46,750 nt of DNA, from positions 1-46,750 of the forward strand of contig DAITAZ010000029.1 in the NCBI GenBank assembly GCA_036824045.1, in the 5' to 3' direction. Made by a program: the position numbers and the translations under genes. This DNA is from DAITAZ01 sp036824045. GTDB lineage: Bacteria; Pseudomonadota; Gammaproteobacteria; Burkholderiales; Rhodocyclaceae. Of the stretch, positions 1 to 8,801 are shown piece by piece (position 1 is the stretch's first letter; each line of letters begins with the position of its first letter). Below the pieces are notes generated by a model, which was given only the letters and a program-made list of their open reading frames with translations, was not told where the DNA came from and did no database searches.

Positions 1-1863
1 CGGATGCTCGGGGCCGAGCACCCGCACCTGATCGGGCAGCAGCGCGCGGAAGAGGTCCCGCGCGGCGGCCGCATCGCCCGCCTTTCCGGTAAAGCTCGCA
101 AGGTTGGCGCGGGTCGAGAAGGTATCCGGGTGGTCGGGGCCGAGCACGCGCAGGGCGGTTTGAACTGACCATTCCAGGAAGGGGCGGCGCACACTCATCG
201 CCTGCACGCTGTCGAACCGGGCTTCCAGAGCAAGGGCGCGCGCGATGGCGCTGGCGCCCTCCAGCAGGCCGTCGGCCTCGTGCTCGCGCAGGAGGGCCAT
301 GGCATCGGAGAGGGCCTTTTCCTGCGCGGGGCCGAAGTCGGCAGGGCGATCAAAGTGCATGGTCGCCAGCAGCCGCTCCAGCAGGGCGGCCAGGATGCTC
401 CGCGCCCGCGCCATTTCCTCCGCAGGCTCGAGGCTGGCGATCAGGCTTGCCTGCATGTGCCGGTGCAAGCCGTGGAAGCCCGGCCGGTCGGCGACGGGGT
501 TCACGAAGGACCAATGATCGCCGACAAGCCAGGCGAAGTCGTACCCTTCCAGAAAACCCTGGGCGCGCAGGAAACCGAAGATGCCGCGGTCAAATTCCAG
601 GGCCACGGCGAGCGCCTGCAAGGCATGCAAATGCCCCGGCTCCAGGCTGCGCAGAAAGCGCCGCTCAAGCTCGGCGGGCGTCTCGCCCAGCAGCTCGGGC
701 GTAAAGCCGGACGCGTTGTCGCGAATCAGCAGTACGGCGAGATCAAGGTAGTACGGGAGGTAGCTCGGCGGAGCCCCGCACAGGCGTTCCGATGCGGCGG
801 CCAGGATGGCGTCCACATGGCGCTCGATGAGGGCCGCGACGGCCGTGCGGCCTTGCGCGCGCTCCCAGGCAGCGGCCTTCTCGACCAGAAACCAGCGGGC
901 GTCCGTCTCGGTCAGGCCAAGCAATTCCCCCTGGTCGGTGATCTCGTGCCTCCAGTCGGTACGCACGCGCTCTCGCCCGTAAAACTCCGCCCAGCGCAGC
1001 TTTTCGCGCCCGAACACCATGAAGCCGATGCGGCCGCGCAAAGGCTTTCCGTCGGGGAGCGGGAGCGTATCGGGGCAGCGCAGCACCTCGGCGACCAGGG
1101 TGGCCAGGGCCCATTGGGCGTCCGTGCGCGATTCCCGCGACTGGACCCGCTCAAAGCCGTCCACGACGAGGCAGATGGACCTTTGCGGCGTGCGCGCGAT
1201 GGCTTCCAGCAGATCGAGGGCGAGCAGGGTCGGCATGCGTTCGCTGCGCTCCCGTTGCGACCAGGATTCGGGCGAACCGTCAAAACGCTGCCGGGCCCGG
1301 CTCTCGTGGAACCAGTCGTGCAGCTTGGGAAAGAGCTGGTGCAGGCCCTGGGCCAGCCCCGCCGACGGGACGCTGAAGCCGATCGCACTTGCGAGGCTGG
1401 TGACCAGGTCGGCCATGTCGAGCAGGCCGGCTAGGGCGCCTTCACCCGGCGCATGCTTGCGCAGGCTGATGGACTGATCCGGGTACTCCCCCCGCCACCA
1501 CCGCAAATAGACGTAGTCAAAAAGCGGCGTTTGTATGTCTGCCTTGCGCAGGGCCGCGCGCACACGTCCGAGGAGGTGGGCCACGGGCAGGTCTGCGCGC
1601 ACGCTGTCGGTATCGAGATCGAGTTCCGCCAGCGCGAAGGGAGCCACGCTGTATACGTCTTCATCGAGTTTCGCGCGGAACTCCGCGAGTGCTTTTTCAC
1701 GCAGCGTCGTCTTGCCGACGCCGCCGACGCCATGAAAGCTCAGGAGCGCGCCCTGCAGATGGCCCTTGCCCGCGCGCAGGCAATCCAGGTGCGCGTGGAT
1801 CGCGGCGCGCTGCTCGTCGCGGTCGGTGAACAGCGCGAGTGCGCGCGGTGGAGAATCGGACAT
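1..1863 (-). CDS. NLR-like NB-ARC ATPase with C-terminal TPR repeats (partial, C-terminus outside window)
   Basis: One uninterrupted frame of 621 codons runs from an ATG at 1863 down to the window edge, so the protein is incomplete. Residues 45-53 (GVGGVGKTT) form a Walker A P-loop and residues 231-239 (LVVDGFERV, Asp235) a Walker B strand, the layout of STAND/NB-ARC signalling ATPases. A helical, Leu-rich middle part follows. From about residue 572 a kinesin-light-chain-like TPR unit of about 42 residues appears (RVLGPDHPDTF...TRANLA), and a second unit starts at the very edge. In this family the repeats sense a ligand and the ATPase oligomerises. No N-terminal effector domain is seen: the P-loop begins about 45 residues in, so any effector would be C-terminal, outside the window, or on another protein. 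No good ribosome binding site precedes the ATG. A role in phage defence is possible but is inference. Confidence 0.8.
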   Translation of the reverse strand, partial: MSDSPPRALALFTDRDEQRAAIHAHLDCLRAGKGHLQGALLSFHGVGGVGKTTLREKALAEFRAKLDEDVYSVAPFALAELDLDTDSVRADLPVAHLLGRVRAALRKADIQTPLFDYVYLRWWRGEYPDQSISLRKHAPGEGALAGLLDMADLVTSLASAIGFSVPSAGLAQGLHQLFPKLHDWFHESRARQRFDGSPESWSQRERSERMPTLLALDLLEAIARTPQRSICLVVDGFERVQSRESRTDAQWALATLVAEVLRCPDTLPLPDGKPLRGRIGFMVFGREKLRWAEFYGRERVRTDWRHEITDQGELLGLTETDARWFLVEKAAAWERAQGRTAVAALIERHVDAILAAASERLCGAPPSYLPYYLDLAVLLIRDNASGFTPELLGETPAELERRFLRSLEPGHLHALQALAVALEFDRGIFGFLRAQGFLEGYDFAWLVGDHWSFVNPVADRPGFHGLHRHMQASLIASLEPAEEMARARSILAALLERLLATMHFDRPADFGPAQEKALSDAMALLREHEADGLLEGASAIARALALEARFDSVQAMSVRRPFLEWSVQTALRVLGPDHPDTFSTRANLASFTGKAGDAAAARDLFRALLPDQVRVLGPEHP

Positions 1864-1897
1864 TGGCGGCCCCGCAAGAATGTGCCCCGAAGCGCAA

Positions 1898-1903
1898 ATA
1901 ATA
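1898..1903 (-). promoter_or_regulatory. Candidate -10 box upstream of the NB-ARC gene
   Basis: On the minus strand the sequence TATTAT (five of six matches to TATAAT) sits 35 bases before the NB-ARC start codon, in an AT-rich patch unlike its surroundings. No convincing -35 box is present at the right spacing, so this is a weak call. Confidence 0.3.
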
Positions 1904-1983
1904 CCAATTTGATGTTTTCGGCATCGACGCGCGGGGCGATCTCCGGCGCGGACGAGCCGTTCCCCCACAGGCCCGCCCCCCAA

Positions 1984-2010
1984 AATAAAAACCCCGGCAC
2001 GAGGCCGGGG
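1984..2010 (-). terminator. Rho-independent terminator after aroG
   Basis: Read on the minus strand, a 7-bp GC stem (CCCCGGC / GCCGGGG) with a five-base loop is followed by TTTTTATTTT. It lies 54 bases beyond the aroG stop codon and before the NB-ARC gene, so it should separate the two minus-strand transcripts. Confidence 0.85.
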
Positions 2011-2063
2011 CGGAAGGCCGGGGTTGCCGGCCTGAGGCACAACAAAACCTTGGACCGCGGCGC

Positions 2064-3152
2064 TTACTCGCCGTTCTCGGTCTGCTGGGCGAGGCGGCGG
2101 GCGCGGACGGCGTCGGCCAGGGTGTCGAGCACGGCGACGCTGTCTTCCCAGCCGATGCAGGCGTCGGTGACGCTCTTGCCGTATTCGAGCGCCTTGCCCG
2201 GGGTGAGGTCCTGCCGCCCTTCCTTGAGGTGGCTTTCCACCATCACGCCCATGATGCGGCTTTCGCCGGCGGCGATCTGGGCGCCCACGTCCCGGGCCAC
2301 GTCCACTTGCAGTTTGTACTGCTTGCGGCTGTTGGCGTGGGAGAAGTCGATCATCAGGCGGGAGGCCAGGCCGGCGGCGGCCAGCTCCTTGCAGGCCTTG
2401 TCGACGCTGGCGGCGTCGTAGTTGGGCTCCTTGCCGCCGCGCAGGATCACGTGGCAGTCCTCGTTGCCGCCGGTGGAGACGATGGCGGAGTGCCCGGCCT
2501 TGGTGACCGACAGGAAATGGTGGGGGGACTGCCCGGCCTTGATGGCATCCACGGCGATGCGGATGTTGCCGTCGGTACCGTTCTTGAAGCCGACGGGGCA
2601 GGAAAGGCCGGAGGCGAGTTCCCGATGCACCTGGCTTTCGGTGGTGCGGGCACCGATGGCGCCCCAACTGATCAGGTCCGCGATGTACTGGGGGGTGATC
2701 ATGTCGAGGAACTCGGTGGCGGCGGGGAGCCCCATCTCGTTGATCTCCCACAGCAGGCGGCGGGCCATGCGCAGGCCGTCGTTGATCTTGAAGCTGCCGT
2801 CCATGTGGGGGTCGTTGATCAAGCCCTTCCAGCCCACGGTGGTGCGCGGCTTTTCAAAGTAGACGCGCATGACCACCAGCAGGTCCTTGGCGAGGCGCTC
2901 GGCCTCGGGCTTGAGCTTGCGGGCGTATTCCAGCGCCGCATCCAGGTCGTGGATGGAGCAGGGGCCGATGACCACCAGCAGCCGGTCGTCCGCCCCGTGC
3001 AGGATGCGGTGCAGCGCCTGGCGGGCGTTGTAGGTGGTTTCGGCGGATTTGGGGGTGGCAGGGAACTCCCGCAGCAGATGGGCCGGGGGGGAGAGTTCCT
3101 TGATTTCCTTGATTCTGACGTCGTCGACGCGCAGCTTGGTCGAAGCGATCAT
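2064..3152 (-). CDS. aroG: 3-deoxy-7-phosphoheptulonate (DAHP) synthase, class I
   Basis: This cytosolic enzyme condenses phosphoenolpyruvate and erythrose 4-phosphate to DAHP, the first step of the shikimate pathway. The 362-residue protein matches the length of the AroG/AroF/AroH family (about 350). It shows the family landmarks IGPCSIHD, the metal/PEP-site segment around RVYFEKPRTTVGWKGL, and GARTTESQVHRE. The start at 3152 (MIAST) was chosen because the family N-terminal segment (LLREFP) begins shortly after it; the frame stays open to 3305 but that extension is Arg/Ala-rich and unlike the family. Which aromatic amino acid inhibits it cannot be read safely from the sequence. It is a single-gene unit with its own terminator and is divergent from trkA. 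Confidence 0.95.
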   Translation of the reverse strand: MIASTKLRVDDVRIKEIKELSPPAHLLREFPATPKSAETTYNARQALHRILHGADDRLLVVIGPCSIHDLDAALEYARKLKPEAERLAKDLLVVMRVYFEKPRTTVGWKGLINDPHMDGSFKINDGLRMARRLLWEINEMGLPAATEFLDMITPQYIADLISWGAIGARTTESQVHRELASGLSCPVGFKNGTDGNIRIAVDAIKAGQSPHHFLSVTKAGHSAIVSTGGNEDCHVILRGGKEPNYDAASVDKACKELAAAGLASRLMIDFSHANSRKQYKLQVDVARDVGAQIAAGESRIMGVMVESHLKEGRQDLTPGKALEYGKSVTDACIGWEDSVAVLDTLADAVRARRLAQQTENGE

Positions 3153-3199
3153 GGGGCCAGCCGCCCATCTGGCGGCGCAACAAAAAAGTAAGGCCCGGA

Positions 3200-3205
3200 A
3201 TTCTA
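3200..3205 (-). promoter_or_regulatory. Candidate -10 box for aroG
   Basis: TAGAAT (five of six matches to TATAAT) occurs on the minus strand 48 bases before the aroG start, inside a local AT-rich stretch of the 262-bp divergent aroG-trkA gap. The -35 region is weak (TGCCTG at 16-bp spacing). No other element was recognised in this gap. Confidence 0.35.
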
Positions 3206-3414
3206 ACGGATAAACGCCCGTCAGGCACCCCGCGTGCGTGCGCCGTGCGCCCGGGGTGCCTGGACTGCGCCGGGACTGGGCGCCCGGGAGTAACATAGCG
3301 GGCATTGCCCGGCCACCGGGCGTGGTTTCCGCCTGTCATCAGGCTTGCAGACGCCCCGGCGGAAAGCACCACAAGACAAGAATTGCCCCGGAACGGGGCA
3401 GGGAGGGGTTCAGC

Positions 3415-4848
3415 ATGCGCATCATCATCCTGGGGGCCGGCCAGGTCGGCGCCAGCGTGGCCGAAGGTCTGGTTTCGGAAGATAACGACATCACCCTGGT
3501 GGATAGCGACGCCAGCCGGCTGCAGCTGCTGCAGGATCGGCTGGACCTGCGCACGGTGTGCGGCAATGCGGCCAGCCCCTCGGTGCTGCGGGATGCGGGG
3601 GCGGACGATGCGGACCTGCTGATCGCCGTGACCCAGAACGACCAGAGCAATCTGGTGGCGTGCAAGCTGGCGCAGAGTGTGTTCAACATTCCCACCCGCA
3701 TGGCGCGGCTGCGCTCGCCGGACTTTCTGGACGACAAGACCCTGCTCTCCAACGAGAACTTCGCGGTGGATTACGCCATCTGCCCGGAGCGGGTGATTTC
3801 GGAGTACATCCGCAATCTGATCGAGTTTCCCGAGGCGCTCCAGGTCATGTACTTCGCCGGGGGGCGGGTGTGCCTGGTGGCGGTGCGCGCCTACGAGGGC
3901 GGGCTGCTGGTGGGCAAACCGATCAAGGAGATGCGCAGCCATTTGCCGCCGGACAAGGATGCCCGGATCGCCGCCATCTTCCGCAACGATCAGGCGGTGA
4001 CGCCGGAGGGCGATACCCTGATCCAGGCCGGGGATGAGGTGTTCGTGCTGGCGGCGGCGGAGGATATCCGCCAGGTGATGCTGGAACTGCGGCGAATGAC
4101 GGCGCCGGTGCGGCGCATCATGATCGGCGGCGCCGGCAACATCGGCCTGCGGGTGGCGGCTTCGCTGGAACAGCGCTACGAGGTGAAGATCATCGAGCAC
4201 CAGATGGGGCGGGCGGAACTGGCGGCCAACCGGCTGGAAAAAACCCTGGTGCTGTGTGGCGACACCACCGACGAGGCGCTGCTGGATCAGGAAAACGTGG
4301 CGGACATGGACCTCTTCCTGGCCCTGACCAACGACGACGAAAACAACATCATGTCCGCCTCCCTGGCCAAGCGCATGGGCTGCAAGCGGGTGGTGGCGAT
4401 CGTCAACCGCCGCGCCTACGCCCAGATGATCCAGGGGGGGCCGATCGACATCGCCATCTCGCCGGCGCAGATTTCCATCGGCAGCGTGCTCGCCCGGGTG
4501 CGCCGGGGCGATGTGGCGGCGGTGCATTCCCTGCGCCGGGGCGCGGCCGAGGCGCTGGAGCTGGTGGCCCACGGCGACGCCAATTCCTCCAAGGTGATCG
4601 GCCGCCGCATTGCCGACATTCCCTGGCCCCACGGGGTCACGGTGGCCGCCATCGTGCGCGACTTCGAACACGTGGAAGTGCTGCGGGTGCGGGACGATGG
4701 CACGGTGGACCGGCGCGCCGGCCACGTGGTGATCGCCCACGGGGAAACGGTGATCGAGGCGGGCGACCACGTCATCCTCTTCTGCCTGAGCAAGGAACTG
4801 GTGCGCAAGGTGGAAGCGCTGTTCCAGGTGGCGGTGTCTTTCTTCTGA
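3415..4848 (+). CDS. trkA: Trk potassium uptake system, NAD-binding regulatory subunit TrkA
   Basis: TrkA is the peripheral cytoplasmic ring that binds NAD(H) and gates the TrkH potassium channel. The 477-residue protein has the duplicated RCK layout of the family: a first Rossmann motif GAGQVG at residues 7-12 and a second (GGAGNIG) near residue 238, each followed by a TrkA-C-like domain. Usual length is about 458. The start at 3415 is fixed by the Rossmann strand beginning at residue 2 and by GGAGG nine bases upstream; the frame is open further 5' but that part is not TrkA-like. trkH follows after 12 bases, so the two are co-transcribed and form the complete uptake system. Confidence 0.95.
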   Translation: MRIIILGAGQVGASVAEGLVSEDNDITLVDSDASRLQLLQDRLDLRTVCGNAASPSVLRDAGADDADLLIAVTQNDQSNLVACKLAQSVFNIPTRMARLRSPDFLDDKTLLSNENFAVDYAICPERVISEYIRNLIEFPEALQVMYFAGGRVCLVAVRAYEGGLLVGKPIKEMRSHLPPDKDARIAAIFRNDQAVTPEGDTLIQAGDEVFVLAAAEDIRQVMLELRRMTAPVRRIMIGGAGNIGLRVAASLEQRYEVKIIEHQMGRAELAANRLEKTLVLCGDTTDEALLDQENVADMDLFLALTNDDENNIMSASLAKRMGCKRVVAIVNRRAYAQMIQGGPIDIAISPAQISIGSVLARVRRGDVAAVHSLRRGAAEALELVAHGDANSSKVIGRRIADIPWPHGVTVAAIVRDFEHVEVLRVRDDGTVDRRAGHVVIAHGETVIEAGDHVILFCLSKELVRKVEALFQVAVSFF

Positions 4849-4860
4849 GGGCGGGGCGAC

Positions 4861-6318
4861 ATGAACACGCTATTACCTGTCCTCCACGTGATGGGGATGA
4901 TGATGCTGTTTTTCGGCACCACTTACGGCATGCCGATCCTCAGTTCCATCCTCTACGAAGACGGCACCACCATGCAGTTCATCGACGCGCTGGCGGTGTG
5001 CCTGCTGTGCGGCGCGCTGCTGGTTGCCCTGACCCACCGCCACAAGCGGGAACTGAAGCCGCGGGACGGCTTTCTGCTGGTGACCCTGGCCTGGGTGCTG
5101 ATGGCGGCCATCGCCACCGTGCCGCTGATGCTCACCATCGACGGCCTGAGCTTCACCGACGCCTTCTTCGAGACCATGTCGGGGCTCACCACCACGGGCG
5201 CCACCATCCTCTCGGGTCTGGACAATCTGCCGCCTTCGGTCAACCTGTGGCGGCACGAGCTCAACTGGCTGGGCGGGATGGGGATCATCGTGCTGGCGGT
5301 GGCCATCCTGCCGCTGCTGGGTGTGGGGGGCATGCAGCTCTACAAGGCCGAAACCCCGGGCCCGATGAAGGACTCGAAGCTCACGCCGCGCATCGCCGGC
5401 ACCGCCAAGGCCCTGTGGCTGGTGTATTTCGGTATCACCCTGGCCTGCATCGCCTGCCTGAAATGGGCGGGGATGAGCTGGCTGGACGCCATCTGCCACG
5501 CCTTCGCCGCGCTCTCCCTGGGCGGGCTTTCCACCCACGATGCCAGCGTCGGGCATTTCAACTCGCCGCTGATCGAGACCATCCTCATCATTTTCATGAT
5601 GCTGGCGGCGATGAACTTCGCCACCCACTTCACCGCCTGGCGCAGCCGCTCGCTGCGCGGCTACTGGGCCGACACCGAGGCCAAGGCCTTCGTCGCGCTG
5701 ATCGTCTCCAGCACGGTGGTGTGTTCCTTCTACCTGTGGGCCACCGAAACCTACGACGACCTGCAGACCTCCTTCCGCCACGTGGCCTTCAACCTGGTCT
5801 CGATCGCCACCGACTGTGGCTTTGCCAGCGTGGATTACGACAAGTGGCCGGTGTTCGTGCCCCTGTGGATGCTCTTCCTGTCGGCGGTGTCGGCCAGCTC
5901 CGGCTCCACCGGCGGCGGCATCAAGATGATCCGCACCCTCATCCTCTCCAAGCAGGCGCTGCGGGAGCTGCAAAAGCTGATCCACCCGGCCGTGGTCAAC
6001 CCCATCCGCGTGGGCGAAGGCATCATTCCCCAGAGCATCGTGGGTGCGGTGCTGGGCTTCATCTTCCTGTACATCCTCACCCTGGGCGAACTCACCTTCT
6101 TCCTGGTGGCCAGCGGGCTGGACTTCGTTTCCTCCTTCACCGCCATCATCGCCTGCCTCAACAACGCCGGCCCCGGCCTCAACGTGGTGGGCCCGGCCAA
6201 CAACTACGGCCCGCTCACCGATTTCCAGACCTGGATCTGCTCCCTGGCCATGCTCGCCGGCCGGCTGGAGATCTTTTCCCTGGTGGTGCTGTTCACCCCC
6301 TACTTCTGGCGCAAGTAA
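4861..6318 (+). CDS. trkH: Trk potassium uptake system, membrane subunit TrkH
   Basis: TrkH is the inner-membrane potassium-translocating subunit. The 485-residue protein is strongly hydrophobic, with about ten membrane spans and the four pore-loop repeats typical of TrkH/KtrB: the first pore loop carries TMSGLTTTGAT, later ones show ALSLGGLSTHD, TDCGFASVDYD and LNNAGPGLNVVGP. GSTGGGIKMIR before the last spans is a family signature. Length matches the family (about 483). It is the second gene of the trkA-trkH pair. No strong terminator follows. Confidence 0.95.
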   Translation: MNTLLPVLHVMGMMMLFFGTTYGMPILSSILYEDGTTMQFIDALAVCLLCGALLVALTHRHKRELKPRDGFLLVTLAWVLMAAIATVPLMLTIDGLSFTDAFFETMSGLTTTGATILSGLDNLPPSVNLWRHELNWLGGMGIIVLAVAILPLLGVGGMQLYKAETPGPMKDSKLTPRIAGTAKALWLVYFGITLACIACLKWAGMSWLDAICHAFAALSLGGLSTHDASVGHFNSPLIETILIIFMMLAAMNFATHFTAWRSRSLRGYWADTEAKAFVALIVSSTVVCSFYLWATETYDDLQTSFRHVAFNLVSIATDCGFASVDYDKWPVFVPLWMLFLSAVSASSGSTGGGIKMIRTLILSKQALRELQKLIHPAVVNPIRVGEGIIPQSIVGAVLGFIFLYILTLGELTFFLVASGLDFVSSFTAIIACLNNAGPGLNVVGPANNYGPLTDFQTWICSLAMLAGRLEIFSLVVLFTPYFWRK

Positions 6319-6469
6319 CCCCCCGGCCCCGCTGCCACCGGCGGCGGCGCCTGTCCATCCGAATAGCGGCCGCAGTGTCCGCCGTCTCCGCTCCTTGCCG
6401 GGCGGGAGGGCGCGCCATACTGCCTTCCACAGGCGCACGCCGCACTGTAAGACAGTGTGTCCTCGACCA

Positions 6470-6499
6470 TTGACAGGACTTGCGGCAAGCGTGTAGCGT
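6470..6499 (+). promoter_or_regulatory. Candidate sigma-70 promoter for the CsgG-like gene
   Basis: A perfect -35 hexamer TTGACA (6470-6475) is followed after 18 bases by TAGCGT (6494-6499), a poor -10. It lies about 110 bases before the CsgG-like gene in the 289-bp gap after trkH, in which nothing else was recognised. Confidence 0.4.
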
Positions 6500-6607
6500 G
6501 CCCATGCCATAGGATTTTTCGCACATCAGCCATTTTTGCCGACCAGCCGGTGCCACCCGCGGGGGCGCCGGACTGCGCGTCTGCTTCAGCCCAGAGGAGA
6601 ACCTCCC

Positions 6608-7438
6608 ATGCTCGATCGATCCACCCTGAAGGCGCTTGCCCTGATCGCCCTCCCCGTCGCACTCAGCGCCTGCATCCCCGAAGGCGTCGTCAAACCGGGC
6701 GGCTCGCCCGGCGCGGTCACTGGCTCGGCCGGGGGTAGCACCAGCGTGGACGCCAAGGCGGACGCCGAACGCTGCCCGGCAACCCTGGGCACCCTGGCCA
6801 TCGACGACGGCCGCGAAAAGGTGTGGTGGGGCCCCTTCACCCAGCGCACCAACGTCACCACCATCGAGCCCATGATCCGGCTGATCGTCCAGCAGTCCAA
6901 CTGCTTCGTGATCACCTCCATCGGCAACCAGCGCATGGAAAACCGGCTCCAGGCCATCACCGACAAACAGCGCAACAGCGGCGAATTCCGCGCCGGCTCC
7001 CGTCAGGAAAAAGGCCAGCGGGTGGCCGCGGACTTCTATCTGGAGCCGGCCATCCTGTTCGCCGACTCCAAGACCGGCACCATGATCGGTGGCGTCGCCA
7101 GCGCCCTGGGCAAGGGCAAGTTCGGTGCCCTGGGCGGCATGGCGGACTCCAGCGCCACCTCGGTCACCCTGTCGCTGTTCAACATCCGTGCCGGGGTGCA
7201 GATCGCCGCCTCGGAAGGCAGCGCCACCGCCACCAACTTCGGCGCCATGGTGGGCGTCCTGGGTGGCAGCGCCGGCGGCGCGCTGGGTGCCTACACCGCC
7301 ACGCCGGCGGGCAAAGCCACCGTGGCCGCCTTCGTCGATGCCTACAACAAGCTGGTGATCGCCGTGCGCAACTACAAGGCGCAGAACGTGGAAGGCGGCC
7401 TGGGCACCGGTGGCCGGCTGAAGGTTCAGGGGCAATAA
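6608..7438 (+). CDS. CsgG-family outer-membrane lipoprotein
   Basis: The 276-residue protein starts with a lipoprotein signal peptide whose lipobox is LSAC (Cys21), so it is expected to be anchored in the outer membrane facing the periplasm. The body resembles the CsgG/HfaB fold: an early beta strand (GTLAIDD), a helix carrying TTIEPMIRLIVQQSNCFVI, the NQRMENRLQAITDKQR stretch, then YLEPAILFAD and a Gly/Ala-rich segment near residues 215-240. CsgG proper forms the curli secretion pore; related proteins serve other assemblies. No curli genes (csgA, B, E, F) are present, so the role here is open. The start is supported by AGAGGAGA about eight bases upstream. The Sel1-repeat gene follows directly. 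Confidence 0.6.
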   Translation: MLDRSTLKALALIALPVALSACIPEGVVKPGGSPGAVTGSAGGSTSVDAKADAERCPATLGTLAIDDGREKVWWGPFTQRTNVTTIEPMIRLIVQQSNCFVITSIGNQRMENRLQAITDKQRNSGEFRAGSRQEKGQRVAADFYLEPAILFADSKTGTMIGGVASALGKGKFGALGGMADSSATSVTLSLFNIRAGVQIAASEGSATATNFGAMVGVLGGSAGGALGAYTATPAGKATVAAFVDAYNKLVIAVRNYKAQNVEGGLGTGGRLKVQGQ

Positions 7439-8410
7439 GTGGCCATGGCTGCACGCTACACGCCGGCGCTGGCCGGACTGTGCGCCGCCCTGGCGCTGGC
7501 GGTCTTGCCCGCCGTCCGGGCGGACGAGACCCCGCGCAAGCAGGTGCGCATCTGTGACGAAACGGGTTGCTCCATGCGCGACGCTGCCAGCGCCGCCACC
7601 ATCCTGCCCGGGGGTGAGCAGAAGGCGGGGGCGGATCAGGACGTGTGGCGGGGCGAACCCGCCGCCGAACTGCAAGCCGCGGCGGCCCAGGGCGACGCGG
7701 TGGCCGCCTACAAGCTGGGCACCGCCTACCTGGGCGGCTATGGCGGCGTCGGGGTCAACAAAGCGAAGGCCGTGAGCTACCTGCGCCAGGCGGCGGAGGC
7801 CGGCCACGGCTGGGCCCAGGCTCGGCTCGCCCAGCTCTATTACGACGGCAGCGCCGGGCGCAAGGACGTGCAGGCGGCCACCACCCTCGCCTTCAAGGCC
7901 GCAGGCCAGGGGGTGCCCAGCGCCGCCTACAACGTGGGCATGATGTACCTCAACGGCAATGGCGCGCCCCGCAACGAAGCTGAAGCCGCCCGCTGGTTCG
8001 AGGTGGCGGCCAAGGGCGGCCAGGTGGAAGCCCAGATGCAGCTCGCCCTCATGTACCTGCGCGGAATCGGCGTGCAGCGGCAGCCCTTCGACGGGCTCGC
8101 CTGGATGCGCAAGGCGGCGGAAAACGGCCGGCTGGAAGCCCAGGTATCCCTGGGCCGGGTCTATCTCACCGGCTTCGAAACCGTGGGCCAGGACCTGCAC
8201 GAAGCCCGCTCCTGGCTCAGCACCGCCGCCGGACGCGGCAGCAAGGAAGCCAAATCCCTGCTGGCCGAGGTGGACCGGGCCGAGCGGGAAAACCGGGAGT
8301 TCCTCCGCGCCCTGCGCCTGGAACAGGCACGCACCTCCAGCTATCTCGCCGCCCTCGCCTTCCGCGCCTGGCTGGCACCGCCCCCCATCACCATCGTGCG
8401 CGTCTGGTAA
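7439..8410 (+). CDS. Secreted Sel1-repeat (TPR-like) protein
   Basis: The 323-residue protein has an N-terminal signal peptide (hydrophobic core at residues 10-25, cleavage probably after VRA) and then at least four Sel1-like repeats (YKLGTAYLGG, ARLAQLYYDG, YNVGMMYLNGNG, MQLALMYLRGIG, VSLGRVYLTG). Such repeats form helical solenoids used for protein contacts, here in the periplasm. A polar coiled region (AEVDRAERENREFL) precedes the C-terminus. The GTG at 7439 touches the previous stop codon; an ATG at 7445 is an equally possible start, with AGGGG upstream. The tight junction suggests translational coupling with the CsgG-like lipoprotein and a shared periplasmic role. Confidence 0.8.
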   Translation: MAMAARYTPALAGLCAALALAVLPAVRADETPRKQVRICDETGCSMRDAASAATILPGGEQKAGADQDVWRGEPAAELQAAAAQGDAVAAYKLGTAYLGGYGGVGVNKAKAVSYLRQAAEAGHGWAQARLAQLYYDGSAGRKDVQAATTLAFKAAGQGVPSAAYNVGMMYLNGNGAPRNEAEAARWFEVAAKGGQVEAQMQLALMYLRGIGVQRQPFDGLAWMRKAAENGRLEAQVSLGRVYLTGFETVGQDLHEARSWLSTAAGRGSKEAKSLLAEVDRAERENREFLRALRLEQARTSSYLAALAFRAWLAPPPITIVRVW

Positions 8411-8801
8411 TCCGCGCCGCATCCGCCGGGGGGGCCTGCGTAGCCCTTGGCACCCCCGCCAGCCGGGCTGGTATCCCACGCCACTTCAGCCTGCTTCGCA
8501 TAGCCAACCACCCGCGTTCCGCTCGCCTGCCCGGCGTCCAGTCATTCCGTGAACAGCGGGCAATCACCTCCCCTTCATCGGCGTGAAGACCATGCTCATG
8601 ACCGGGTACCCAAATGGGGTGCCGGCGTTAAAGCCCTCCGGGCGGAGGAAAGCCCCCTGCCAGACGGGTGCCAAACCCTTGATCTGGCGCAAGATCGCGC
8701 ACCAAACAGGGGCACAAACTGAAACCAAAGCATAGCGTCATCGGCAAGAAGAAAAGCAAGAATCCATTGTTGGCTGTTGTTTTTCTTGTGAAGGAGTGAC
8801 C
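8411..8801. other. Intergenic region without a recognisable gene
   Basis: These 391 bases contain no frame with protein-like composition. They hold several short GC-rich inverted repeats, a candidate FNR-type site at 8679-8692 and, just before the Bug gene, a locally AT-rich leader with the ribosome binding site AAGGAG (8791-8796). Confidence 0.6.
8679..8692 (+). promoter_or_regulatory. Candidate FNR/ANR-type half-conserved site
   Basis: TTGAT-CTGG-CGCAA has a perfect left half and a three-of-five right half against TTGAT-N4-ATCAA. It lies about 116 bases before the Bug-type receptor gene. The right half is degenerate, so the call is tentative. Confidence 0.3.

Noticed and set aside
280..1434. 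A 384-codon plus-strand frame at the left end
   Set aside because: It lies opposite the NB-ARC gene, whose P-loop, Walker B and TPR units are unmistakable.
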